From Craterostigma plantagineum (Eukaryota; Streptophyta; Magnoliopsida; Lamiales; Linderniaceae), in assembly GCA_027422505.1 (NCBI GenBank), contig JAPQWV010000494.1:1-64000 (forward strand): a stretch of 64,000 bases of DNA, written 5' to 3'. This document shows positions 1 to 9,457 of the stretch, piece after piece. Position 1 is the first letter of the stretch. Every line of letters begins with the position of its first letter. The notes under the pieces are model-generated. The model made no database searches and was not told where the DNA came from. It saw only the letters and a list, made by a program, of their open reading frames with translations. The position numbers and the translations under genes were made by a program.

Positions 1-124
1 ACGGTGAGTTAACATTAATGGGTTTTCGGTATTTTCTGTTCATTTAGTTTAATCGACATATTTTAATGTGAAATCGATGATGGGTAACGTCGAAATCGAA
101 CGGGTTTAGGTGAATTTTGTATAT

Positions 125-235
125 AAATTTGAATTGCGTTTATTCGAGTTTTTATTCGAATAATCTTTTCTAGTATATTATTCGAACATTTTCGAGTAGT
201 CTATATTCGAATAGTTTGTTCGAATTAAAGTGGTT
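125..235. repeat. Cluster of TTCGAATA/TATTCGAA-type words
   Basis: Dense short words built on TTCGAA and TTCGAGT, several of them palindromic, lie in the intron or leader just before the first protease exon. Similar clusters recur at 3465-3625 and 6360-6645, beside the ends of both genes of the Mutator-like element. Confidence 0.6.
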
Positions 236-276
236 TTTTCAAATAACAGTGTTTTTTTTTTTTTGCAATTTTTCAG

Positions 277-3266
277 ATCTAGTTTCCGACGAAGATGCTG
301 GCGGATAATTTTTACCACGCCACCCCTACGTTGACCTCACAGTACATCAGTTTGCGAACGCATCCATACGCTTTTGAATGAAAGGGAAATGGCGGAGATG
401 GTCGTTACGACCCAATTCGGGAACTTGATAAAGGTGGCCCGAGATAACTCCAACATGCTTATATGGTTTCTGATGAGCCGTCGGGTCGAGTACGTGCCTG
501 ACTCGCAGGAGTTGTGGATGGTCGTTCGCGAACGACCGTTACGATTTGGTCGAGTATTGCTTGCTCACCGGCCTGCACTGTCACGCTACTGATAATCAAG
601 TGATACCGTCGTTGAAAAGTTTGCAACGAGGCATTGGTGTGGTATGATTCTCCTGTTTTTTATCATTTTGAATCTTTTTTACTTCAATTTTAAAAAACCA
701 TCGTTTATTTTATGGCTCGTAGGCAAGAGAGTAATATATTTTGATGATCTGGAACAGACGGTTAACGATATGATGCGCGTTGCTACCGCCGATGGTGACA
801 CGGGCGTGAATATCGAGAATTGAATATCGCGGCCCTATATTTTGTCGTCGGGGTACTAGGGCCGCGGAGAGTGAAAAGGGACTTGAAGGTTTAGAGCGAG
901 TGGCTTCAACGAGGTTCTATATGGTCTGAACAAAACATAGTGGAGAAGCGTCGTATGATGACATCCAAGGGAAAATACCAGGCGATCTTCGATATTAGCG
1001 GCTTCATCCAACCGCTTCAGGTAAGTAAATTTGTTTTATTTAAGTTATATTATATTTTTAAACTTATATATTTTCTTTTTTATCAAGTTCTTGTACGAAT
1101 ATTGGCCGAGTGTCGGGGTCGATTTTGCAAGGAGAAAAAGCGATGAACGACTCCGTATACCCCGCATGTGCCATTGGAAGACCAAGTTCTTCGGCAAGAG
1201 TTCTACTCCGTCATGGGAAGCGGTGGTGTATGTCTTCAATGATTTTGAAATGGATTTAAGTATATAAATTTATTTATAAGATGGATTTTTAGAGTTGCAT
1301 ATCCCTAATTGGATTGAGTTTTTTAACTTGTACAAATACACACGATATGCGGTGTTGGGTTACACCATCCGCTGCTGAAGTTGATTCAGATCATGGCCGC
1401 ACAATCGCTGGCTTTTGTGGCAGCAGGGATGATGCCATAGCCCAGGGGATAGTGGATCATCTTCTGAATGGGATGTCGGTCTACTGCGCTATCCATCGAC
1501 TTGGTCCATCTCCTCCAACATCTCCTGCTGCGCTACAAACTGAGGCATCCACTCCTCCGCGACGTGAGGCATCCCTTCGTCCGCAACGTGAGGCATCCAC
1601 TCCGATAGTCGCCCATATTGATAGAAGAATGGACAAGATGGAAACCGATGTTAGGTATATGCGGGAAGAACAAATTCGTCTCGCTAATGAAGTGGAGGCC
1701 GAGATGGGATCGTTGGGGACAAAGATTAGGGAGTTACGCGTGATAGTGCTCGGGGATATGCATTACTTTATGTTACTTTCTATAAAATTTTATTGTATAT
1801 ATTACTTAAGTTCAACATATTACTCCCACTTTTAGGTTTTGAGGCGCTAAGGTCGACAAGGGAATGGGATAGGAGTTATGATACTCCAGAGGCAAATATC
1901 CGTATGTTTACGTTTTACGTATTTGCTGCTTTAATTAGTTTCTCTTTTGGTAATCTCGGTCTCAATGTTTGCGTATTACTCTCATTTTTTAGGTTTTGAG
2001 AGGACGGTGACGGACGCCCAGACGGGAATGAGACGGCCGATACGACGATGGAGGCCGAGAGGACGACGGAGGCCGAGATTGGGACAGGATTGATACGGCC
2101 GAGATGAAGGCCGAGAGGGGGGCGACGGAGCCCGAGGCCGAAAGGGTTGTCATGGAGCCCAAGGCCGAGAGGGGGTGACGGAGCCCGAGGCGGAGAGGGG
2201 GGTCACGGAGCCCGAGGCTGAGAGGGGGTGACGGAGTCAGAGGCCAAGAAGAAACAGTACAAGCGGTTAAAAAAACGGGATCAGCCTGGACGTGAGAAAA
2301 ACGATCAAAGGTGCTGAGCAGCCCGTTTGTGTCGTTGCCTGAATCGACCCCTCCTACCTCGCATCAACAACTTAGAGCATCACATTGAGTAGAGGTTGAA
2401 AAGCCGGGATGCAGTCGGGCAGGAATTAAAAAGAATGAGTGGATCTGAGGAACGGGCAGGAATAATACAGGCTTACGACAAGAAGTTCTTCCAAGAGCTA
2501 TCTGATCCAAAAACTTGGATCTCCAAAGCGGTATGTTCTTTTTGCTCAATATGTTCCAGTTAATTAATTACTTCGTTTAATAGTATATTATGCTATTTTT
2601 GCAGCACGTCAAAGAGGTATTCCAGGGTTTTATTGCGATGCAAGAACCTACGTGCTTCCTGTGGAACGCGTAGCACTCATGAATACCAACTTCGCACAAG
2701 CAGTCTTATATGAGTCTGCCAAAGGTCGCTTGTGGGATATAGAGTCGTTCGGACATTTCGCTACGGGAGAAATCAATTCGCCAAATAAGCTGTCCCTCCA
2801 CTGGAACCAAGCAGAGGCTGCCGTCATCCATTGGCGTTTAATAGTCATTGGGTGCTTCTAGGCGCTCGGTTCAAGGAGAGAACCATTCATATCTTCGACT
2901 CCGACCGGTCAAGTGATTCGGATATGCTATTGATGAAGCCCTACCTCGAACCCCTCTCCGAAGTGATACCGCTGATGCTTCAACACGCTAGGTGTAAATG
3001 AAAACCTCGATAAATTTACATTTACGTGTTGCGGCAAGTTCCCTCAACAACGTCTCTTTTACATATTGAACTTAATTGTCTAGAGTTTGGTATTAAAGCT
3101 AAAATTGTTCTTTTTGTTCGGACAGTTGGGAGTCGGTATGTATATCCTGCGGGCGCCGACGATGTTCGGCAGTAGAGATGATCTCTTTGAGTTGAACGAT
3201 GCAAAAATTAAGTTGTTTAGAAAGTTTTTGTGTATTTGTATATGGTTTAACAATTGGACTACTTGA
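277..3266 (+). pseudogene. ULP1-like (C48) cysteine protease with DUF1985-type N-terminal domain, decayed
   Basis: Proteins of this family resemble SUMO-deconjugating ULP1 peptidases and are carried by plant MULEs. An acceptor (…tttcag) ends at 276. DUF1985-like sequence runs through 374-640; a one-base frame change near 540 restores YDLVEYCLLTGLHC. More follows at 724-830, 940-1020 (KYQAIFDISGFIQPLQ, then a gtaagt donor) and 1087-1260 (LYEYWPSVG…RIPRMCHWK). A coiled coil sits at 1620-1745. The protease domain spans about 2430-3266: FFQELSDPKTWISKA, an intron near 2531-2604, SHWVLLGARF with the catalytic His and FDSD with the Asp, then GMYILRAPTMFG. Where DCG with the nucleophile Cys is expected (about 3128) the frame reads GVG, so the active site looks lost. 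In-frame stops and shifts confirm a pseudogene. The gene may begin left of the window. Confidence 0.72.
2085..2250 (+). repeat. Degenerate tandem repeat, about 27-bp unit, within the protease gene
   Basis: Roughly five copies of a unit with core GGAGCCCGAGGCCGAGAGGG lie head to tail. In one frame they encode an acidic T-E-P-E-A-E-R-G repeat, a low-complexity linker between the N-terminal and protease domains. Single-base slips between units put copies in different frames. Confidence 0.7.
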
Positions 3267-3297
3267 ACTAGCAATGTATTTCCCTTTTTAACTGTAT

Positions 3298-3430
3298 TTG
3301 GGATGAATGATTGATTTTGGGATGATATGTTGATTAAGAATTATATGTTGATTTGGGATGATATGTTGATTTGGGATTATATTGTTTTGGGATTATATGT
3401 TGATTTGGGATGAAATGTTGATCTGTGAGT
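3298..3430 (+). repeat. Degenerate tandem repeat, about 20-bp unit (TTGGGATGATATGTTGAT)
   Basis: Six or so imperfect copies of a unit like TTGGGATGATATGTTGAT follow directly after the protease gene. They encode nothing obvious. Confidence 0.75.
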
Positions 3431-3464
3431 TCACTGTTATTTGGGATTGAATTTTGTGAAAGTT

Positions 3465-3625
3465 TTTGTTATTCGAACCTTTCGTGTTACTCGAATAAAA
3501 ATACTTTATTCGAGTAACGCAATCGAACGTTTTTCGATTTTCCAGAAAACTCGAATAAGTGCATTTTCGTTAACTTCGATCTTAAACATTATTCGAGTAC
3601 AGTTTCTGAATCTATTCGAACTTCC
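3465..3625. repeat. Second cluster of TTCGAA/TTCGAGT words
   Basis: At least eight TTCGAA, TTCGAGT or ACTCGAATA words are packed in 160 bases between the two convergent genes. See the clusters at 125-235 and 6360-6645. Confidence 0.6.
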
Positions 3626-3939
3626 ACACATCATTCGGAAAACAATGATTATAACTCAAATATTATTATTATAATTAACAAGTAATGTTAAATGTGTTGC
3701 GTATCTTAGTATTATTTGTGTTTTACAGATTCATGAATGTAAATTATATCAAATTAAGATATGATATCAACACTACAAAAGTCGAATTATACTCTTTTAT
3801 TATCATACATCATCTATAAAAAAGTCGAACTATATTCGTTCCATCATAACTCATTCCACGTATTCCATCATAACTCATTCCATGATTTTCACCAAACATT
3901 GTTTTTTGTTTATCAAGCGAATTATTAACTTTGTAAAGG
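3626..3939. other. AT-rich inter-gene spacer of the Mutator-like element
   Basis: No reading frame or domain is seen. A short direct duplication (TTCCATCATAACTCATTCCA) occurs near 3838-3882. Confidence 0.6.
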
Positions 3940-6321
3940 CTAACAGCGAAATATTGATGATTCTACACCTAGATATTTAGATAAACATAACTCGAATTTC
4001 ACAAGAAACAACTCCAATGAAAGTATACTATTCGAATGTAGTATCCGAATGTTTTCGATTTCCAAGCATACTCGAACAAGTTCACTTTCAACCTTTAACA
4101 GGAAACCTACTTTCTTTACTCCTACACGCCTTGCTACGAACCGAGGCGGCAACACCAATTCCTCCATGGTATCCCATTCGACTTGATCTGGAACCGGAGA
4201 TACTCGTCCATGTTAAGCGAATTGCCACGTTAGCACAACATAATAATCTGAACACAACGGATAGAAAGACATGTTGCTCGTAGACTTGCTGTGATTGCAC
4301 GCGGACACGGAATCCTGTCACGAATTGGCGGCACGTACATGTCTTCGATTGCAGACTAACAACGGCACGACTCCCTGAAGATCGGACACATACTCTTGCA
4401 GAGCGATTTCACCAACTTCATACCCTTGACTTAGCGTATACCTTTCACGGATTATTGTTTCCACTGTTGGGGTAAACCGTGTGGTTGCTTGTATAGATTT
4501 CTGTCTGTATCTAGCAAATCAATCCGCCGTCATCCTTTGTATCGAATCTAGAAGCGCAATGATTGGGAGCTTTCATTCTTCACGGAGTCTTGCATTGAGC
4601 GATTCGACTCCATTCGTAGTCATGATGTTAGAGCGAGTTATCGGAGAATAAGCTCAACTCCATCGTTCCTTAGTAGTATTTGCTTCCAAACGCATATGTG
4701 ACGGGAAACCTTTCCTCAAAATCCTTATATTGTGAATCAAAGTCACATTGCTTGTAGAGTTTAGCAATCCGCATGAACATCGCAGTCGCGCTGCTTATTA
4801 CAACGGCCTTTCATATTTTGTGATAGATGCCAGATACAATGACCGTGGTGTGCACGATTGTAGATGTTTGCAACACTGGCTTGATTGAAGCAGCTCTATC
4901 GGAGACGATAACGAGATCTTCCTTATTGGGTACGACTGCCAAGAGCTCGTTCAAAAACCACGTCCAAGCTTCTATCGACTCTGCATCGTCAATTATGCCC
5001 CAAGCCAAAGGAACTGATGGGTATCGCCATCCTCTGCCGATGCAACGAGTGACGTACCGTTATACTTTTCTTTCAACCAAGTGCTGTCGATGCAAACAAC
5101 ATTTCTCATATGATGGTATCCCGCAATACAAGCACCAAGGGATAGGAATACATGTTTAAATCTCCGCGCATCCTCTAGATATAGACTTACTATGGTTCCC
5201 TGATTTAACCTTTTCAATGTCGACAAGTATGATGGCAACAGCTTGTAACTCTCGTCGGAGTCACCCTTCATTGCATTTTGTGCTAAAATACCTCCTTTCC
5301 ATGCTTTGAAGTATGAAACTTCGATCCCATGGTTTTTTCATCATTGTTCGAATTAGTTTAGGGGTCGGTGTACTTGTAGAGCCCTGAAAAGATTCAAGCA
5401 GCATATTGCTCACGAAGGATGATGATGATTGAGTAAGTCTTGCGTTCCAATTTGCAAGGTCGCACGTATGTGTGTTGCAATATGTACGAATCGAAAATAC
5501 GGATGTATCCTTAATCCTTGTCGTCCATATACTCCAACTACATCCCTCCTCTTTGCCTTTGACGGCATAGACCGATCGAGAAGATTTTACGCTCCGGAGC
5601 TCGAAGGATGCATCTACGGCAACTCTTTGGATCCTCTTCTTGGCAGCCCTCTTATCCTCAAATTCGTCACCGACTCTCATTGTGGAACCATCCGTAAAAA
5701 TTGATCACTAGGAATAATTGCATTTCCTCCTCATCCTGTCAGCATTTTCTTCGATTACGCCATCAAATTGATGTGCACGCTCTGCCGTGTAACAACATTC
5801 TCATCAAAGTTGAAATGCACGTTCGCTTCATCGTGACCTTCGCCCTCATAATTCACATCTTCATCACTGTTGAAGTCGATGATACGATCAAAATAATCAT
5901 CGGCGTAACCACCTCCACCGCTACGAACCTCAACTAGAAGAGGACTAACTTCATCATCCGCAAGAGTTTGACGGAGAAGGGCCGTAGCGTGTCCGATTTC
6001 CACATAGAGAATCGGTCTATCCACTGGACGCCCTAAGTAGATATAACCCTTCAAGTCTCTATCATTCCTTATATACAATGGAGCACAACCTTTCATACCT
6101 CTCATACGTAGTTGATAACTCAACTTCAGCTCCGGCCTCCCGCTTATATTAATAGATTCATATATTTCGTTTCGCAGATCCTCCAGCAAACAGCAATCAC
6201 CATCGAACCCAATGGGCTTTATATTTGTTCATATCCTTGGAACCCAACTATACTTGTTATCATCTTCAATAATCAATTCTCCATCGTAATCAATCATGAT
6301 ACTTATCGGCATAACCTGCAT
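3940..6321 (-). pseudogene. MURA-type transposase of Mutator-like element, decayed
   Basis: MURA cuts and joins element ends through a DDE nuclease. The start at 6321 gives MQVMPISIMIDYDGE, usual for plant MURA N-termini; a stop follows at about 6232 (WVPRI*). Then: N-terminal region to 5755; MuDR DNA-binding-like domain 5261-5680 (GDEFEDKRAAKKRIQ…THTC); DDE domain with first Asp in CIDSTWLKEKYNG (about 5089), second in VSDRAAS (about 4900) and Glu in NGVESLN (about 4605); and a SWIM zinc finger at 4291-4345 (CTCRQF…PCPRAI, after a one-base shift). The SWIM His is Arg here (PCPH to PCPR). A basic tail follows (VEWDTMEELVLPP, about 4165). At least four frame changes or stops mean no full protein can be made, but all domains are in order and close to full length. 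Confidence 0.82.
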
Positions 6322-6359
6322 ATCATGTAAATAAACTCAAATTTTAAATCATAATTCTA

Positions 6360-6645
6360 ATATATTAAACACTCGAAAAAAACATTATTCGAGTAATGTA
6401 TTCGAATTATTCGGTTACCCAAAAAACTTCTTCGTATTAATAATCTGTACAATCGAGCCATTCCGATATGTTGATAAAACACATATTCGAACAATCTTTT
6501 GGAACAAAAAAAATGAATAATATATTCGAATAAAGTATTGTTTCGAATAACTCGATCTAATTTAATATGTAGAAAAATACTTATTTGAACAATATTTTCG
6601 AACAAGAAAAATATCGAATAATATATTCGAATAGCCAAAAAATGA
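6360..6645. repeat. Third cluster of TTCGAATA/TATTCGAA words
   Basis: About ten TTCGAA or TTCGAGTA words lie just upstream of the transposase start (6321, minus strand), in the promoter position for that gene. An overlapping minus-strand frame at 6357-6692 is low-complexity and not a credible protein. Confidence 0.6.
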
Positions 6646-7164
6646 CATTTTCCTTCAAATTCACACAGATCGACCGTTAAAATGCAAACCACAACTACCC
6701 AATGATGCGAAATTCAAATTCCCAATACTCGAAACGTTAATGTGGTTAACATGAACAAAATTTGCAATGCCCGAAATTCAGCTTAACGAAATTGCAGAAA
6801 TCGAAATGCCGGATTACTTACTGTATATGCGTTGAAGAACAGAATCGAGATTCTTGGATCTTGGATGTCCTGGATGTAGTGAAAATTCGTTGGATGATTT
6901 GGTATTAGCTCGTTTTTTGGCTTGATTTTCTGTTTTTCCGTCAATGGTTCGTTGGTTTTTATTTTATATTAGAAAAGATATATTTACTGATTAATTTAGT
7001 TATATTAGTTAGTTAATTAAACTCTCCCCTTTTTTTGAATTGACCAACCCTTTTTTTAAAAGGGAGAAAAAGTAATCCCTTTTGTTAAATTGTCCCTTCC
7101 CTATTTTTGTGCTTCCCCTTATTGTCTAATTTTCTAACAGTTTTTGTTTTATTATTTAATATTT
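6646..7164. other. Probable subterminal region of the Mutator-like element
   Basis: No gene. AT-rich with T/C runs near 7021-7130 (for example a short hairpin-like CCCTTTTTTTAAAAGGG near 7051). The right end of the MULE probably lies here, but no inverted repeat could be paired. Confidence 0.4.
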
Positions 7165-7826
7165 CTCGATTATACACTTTTTTTTTTCAAAGGCGATAAC
7201 TTTCATTTCACAAGAACAAGCAAAATATAGCAGAAAAATTCCACAAACAGTCCCTCTGATTGAAGCGAACAGGTGGCAGAAACCCAAGCAAAGGGTCGAA
7301 AGCTTAAAAAGAAACAAACCCTGCGATGGCAAAAACTCTCCAAATTGGACATTTGATACAACACATTGTGAAAACATGAAAATCCAAACAAACAAAAGAA
7401 AGAGCAGGACCAAAAGACGCAGTAGGAGATCCTCTAGTCCCGACTTCATCCAAAAAATGCCGATTCGCATGCCAGCCACTGTCCGTCCTTGAAGAAGACC
7501 TACCTTCAACATGTATGTTCGAAATATCCTTTTTGAAATGAGAATTTCAAGCCACCAAGGGCACTGAACACCCACAAAGGGGAAGAAAATCCCAAAAAAT
7601 GGGAAATGAACTCCCATGAAGGGAGACTACAAGCTCCCACGAGGAGAGACTAAGAACCAAAAGAAGAGAGCCAAGGAGAAAGGCTAAGCAACGAAAACAA
7701 AAAGAAAGTTGGGCTCCTCCTAACTCCATTAAGGGAGAGAGGGGGAGGAGGCGATGTTTTCTTTAGGGTTTAGGTAGAGAGAATTTGCGTTAGAGAGAAT
7801 CTTCGCTACATAGCTCGATTATACAC
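7165..7826 (-). mobile_element. LINE-derived insertion with 13-bp target duplication, no reverse transcriptase
   Basis: CTCGATTATACAC occurs at 7165-7177 and again at 7814-7826, a perfect 13-bp target duplication. The 636 bases between begin on + with a T run (7178-7187), the complement of a poly(A) tail, preceded on the minus strand by AAGTTATCGCCTTTG, a typical 3' end of plant L1-like LINEs. The other end is 5'-UTR-like (CTCTCTACC…AAACCCTAAAG). No ORF1, endonuclease or RT fits in 636 bases, so this is an internally deleted or non-autonomous LINE copy, or a retroposed transcript using LINE machinery. The minus-strand frame at 7156-7617 has no recognisable domain. Confidence 0.8.
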
Positions 7827-8285
7827 AAGACCTCTTAAACTTGAAATAAATAAATATTAGGCTCGTCGATAGGCTCGTCAATACGCTGAGATGAGAGTGC
7901 ACTTGAATTCGTGTATTTGAACTAAATTACATGATTTCAAATTACGAATTTCAAAATCTCAATTTCAAATTTAAAATTCAATGTCTGGCAAACGTGAATA
8001 TTTCAAAATTCGAATTTCAAAATCGAGCTCGTGAAGCTCGCGAGCGGATTTGAGAGCTTTTGAGCACCCACGAGTAAAGAATTTCAAATTACATGAGCTC
8101 GGGCGCGTTGAGCTCGCGAGTCGGCTCGACTCATCGCTCACCCCTAATTTTAAACTAAATTATTATTATGATTATTATTTATGAAAAACTCATGCATGTG
8201 CTCGACTTTGGATTTCGAAAACGAACTATTTGTATGGAATTTCAAAATCTGACAAATAATAAACATTTAAAGTAACCTCAAACTA
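7827..8285. other. AT-rich stretch, possibly a degenerate MITE ending near 8147
   Basis: Repeated aatttcaaaat words fill 7930-8090. The string TCGGCTCGACTCATCGCTCA followed by CCCCTA near 8131-8147 resembles one end of a common plant MITE (AGGGGTGAGC when inverted); the opposite end was not found convincingly. Confidence 0.3.
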
Positions 8286-9059
8286 GTTTTTTGCCCTTGC
8301 AGTGCACGGGTCTTAATATGTATGATTTAAGTATTTCAATTAGATAATCAAATTATGAGTCCAAAATATTATCTCAAACGGAATTTTAAGAGGATATTTC
8401 ACGGGGCGTAAAATAAAAAGTAGTCCACATCCAGATCTCTGTACAATTGTATCGTTTGTTTCCTTCTTTTATTGTGACAAGTATTCTTTGATAGCCAGTA
8501 TTCTATCAATGCCCACAGATCTCACAAAATTCTTCCATATGGTGCACCACATATCAAGCTAAGCTTCAAATACGTAAATGATGAATTTTATAGTGTTCAC
8601 CTCATGTACAACTTATACAACCATCTGCTGATAACAATTTTGAAACGATTTTGCAAGCAATCAACAGATAGACTGCGGCTCTTTGTTTCCGTAACTTGCA
8701 AGTAAAGCCATTTCTCTGTTCTCCTTTGCAGCAGGAAATGATACCTTTCCCTGCTTGAATACGTAAGATGTCCTATCCTATCAGAACAATAGCAAAAAGA
8801 TTCAAAAACCAAAAAACATTGAAATATTGACTTGACATAGTTTGAAATGAACTACCTGATGATTTGATCCATGCTCCTTCTCACTCAAAGACAGAGGCAC
8901 AAAAACCCACCGTAACAAAAACACAACCAAAGTGATAACTAAATGCCATAGATGACTAACCAGAATCAGACAATCCAACATCAATCACACAAAAGTGATG
9001 GTATTTAGAGTAGCATAAGAAATAAATCACATTAGCAACAAATAAATCACATCAGCGCC
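8286..9059. other. Stretch without recognisable gene; imperfect hairpin at 8293-8310
   Basis: GCCCTTGCAGTGCACGGG is a near-palindrome resembling the CCCGTGC…GCACGGG hairpin often seen at plant transposon remnants. The small minus-strand frames at 8597-8984 show no domain. Confidence 0.35.
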
Positions 9060-9416
9060 CTATTTCAGCCACCTCCCCGCATCTTTGGAATTTAACTTCA
9101 TGCCTTCACGCCCTAAGCTCCTCGTGTAAGCCACCATGCTCGATAAAAATCACTTCATACTCATCTTCAACTGGTATCTCATATGAATATTTCTCTTTGC
9201 AATAAATGTGTGAATCATCAATCCTCTTTGCTTGTTTGACGACCTCTCAATCCCTATATATGTTCCTCTCTTATATTTAGCGAGCCTAGAAATCATAGGT
9301 ACCTGTAAATCCGCCATGTCAGCACCATTAGCAACCTCACGCCCTATAAGCTTTATGGCTCCGTAATTAGCATCAGTGTAAGCAGGGACATCATCCTCCA
9401 CAATGTCCACGCTCAA
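9060..9416 (-). pseudogene. Unidentified exon(s) of a minus-strand gene or gene fragment
   Basis: The segment 9416-9303 is an open 114-base block (38 codons) starting LSVDIVEDDVPAYTDAN and ending GADMADLQ, with AG directly before it and GT directly after: a clean in-phase exon. Further open sequence follows with a frame change (ISRLAKYKRGTYIGIERSS, then RIDDSHIYCKEKYSYEIPV…EVIFIEHGG) to a stop near 9087. I do not recognise the family. It could be a relic of a host gene or a fragment moved by a transposon. The solo LTR at 9458 begins 42 bases upstream, in what would be the preceding intron. Confidence 0.4.
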
Positions 9417-9457
9417 CTGAACAATTTATTCAGTTTAGGAGGGAGAAAAGTTCCATG

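Larger units (their letters stand above)
1..7164. mobile_element. Mutator-like element with captured ULP1-like protease (Kaonashi/KI-MULE type), partial
   Basis: Two convergent decayed genes lie here: a ULP1/C48-type protease on + (277-3266) and a MURA-type transposase on - (6321 to about 3940). Convergent genes around a shared middle recall MuDR, and plant MULEs that carry ULP1-like genes are known (Kaonashi and related families). The left terminus lies before base 1. The right terminus should lie between about 6700 and 7164, where coding similarity stops and a T/C-rich stretch begins, but I could not pick out the terminal inverted repeat because its partner is outside the window. Both genes have stops and frame changes, so the copy cannot be autonomous. 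Confidence 0.75.

Noticed and set aside
7156..7729. 153- and 60-codon minus-strand frames
   Set aside because: They lie inside the LINE-derived insertion or its untranslated ends, cross the target duplication and match no LINE protein.
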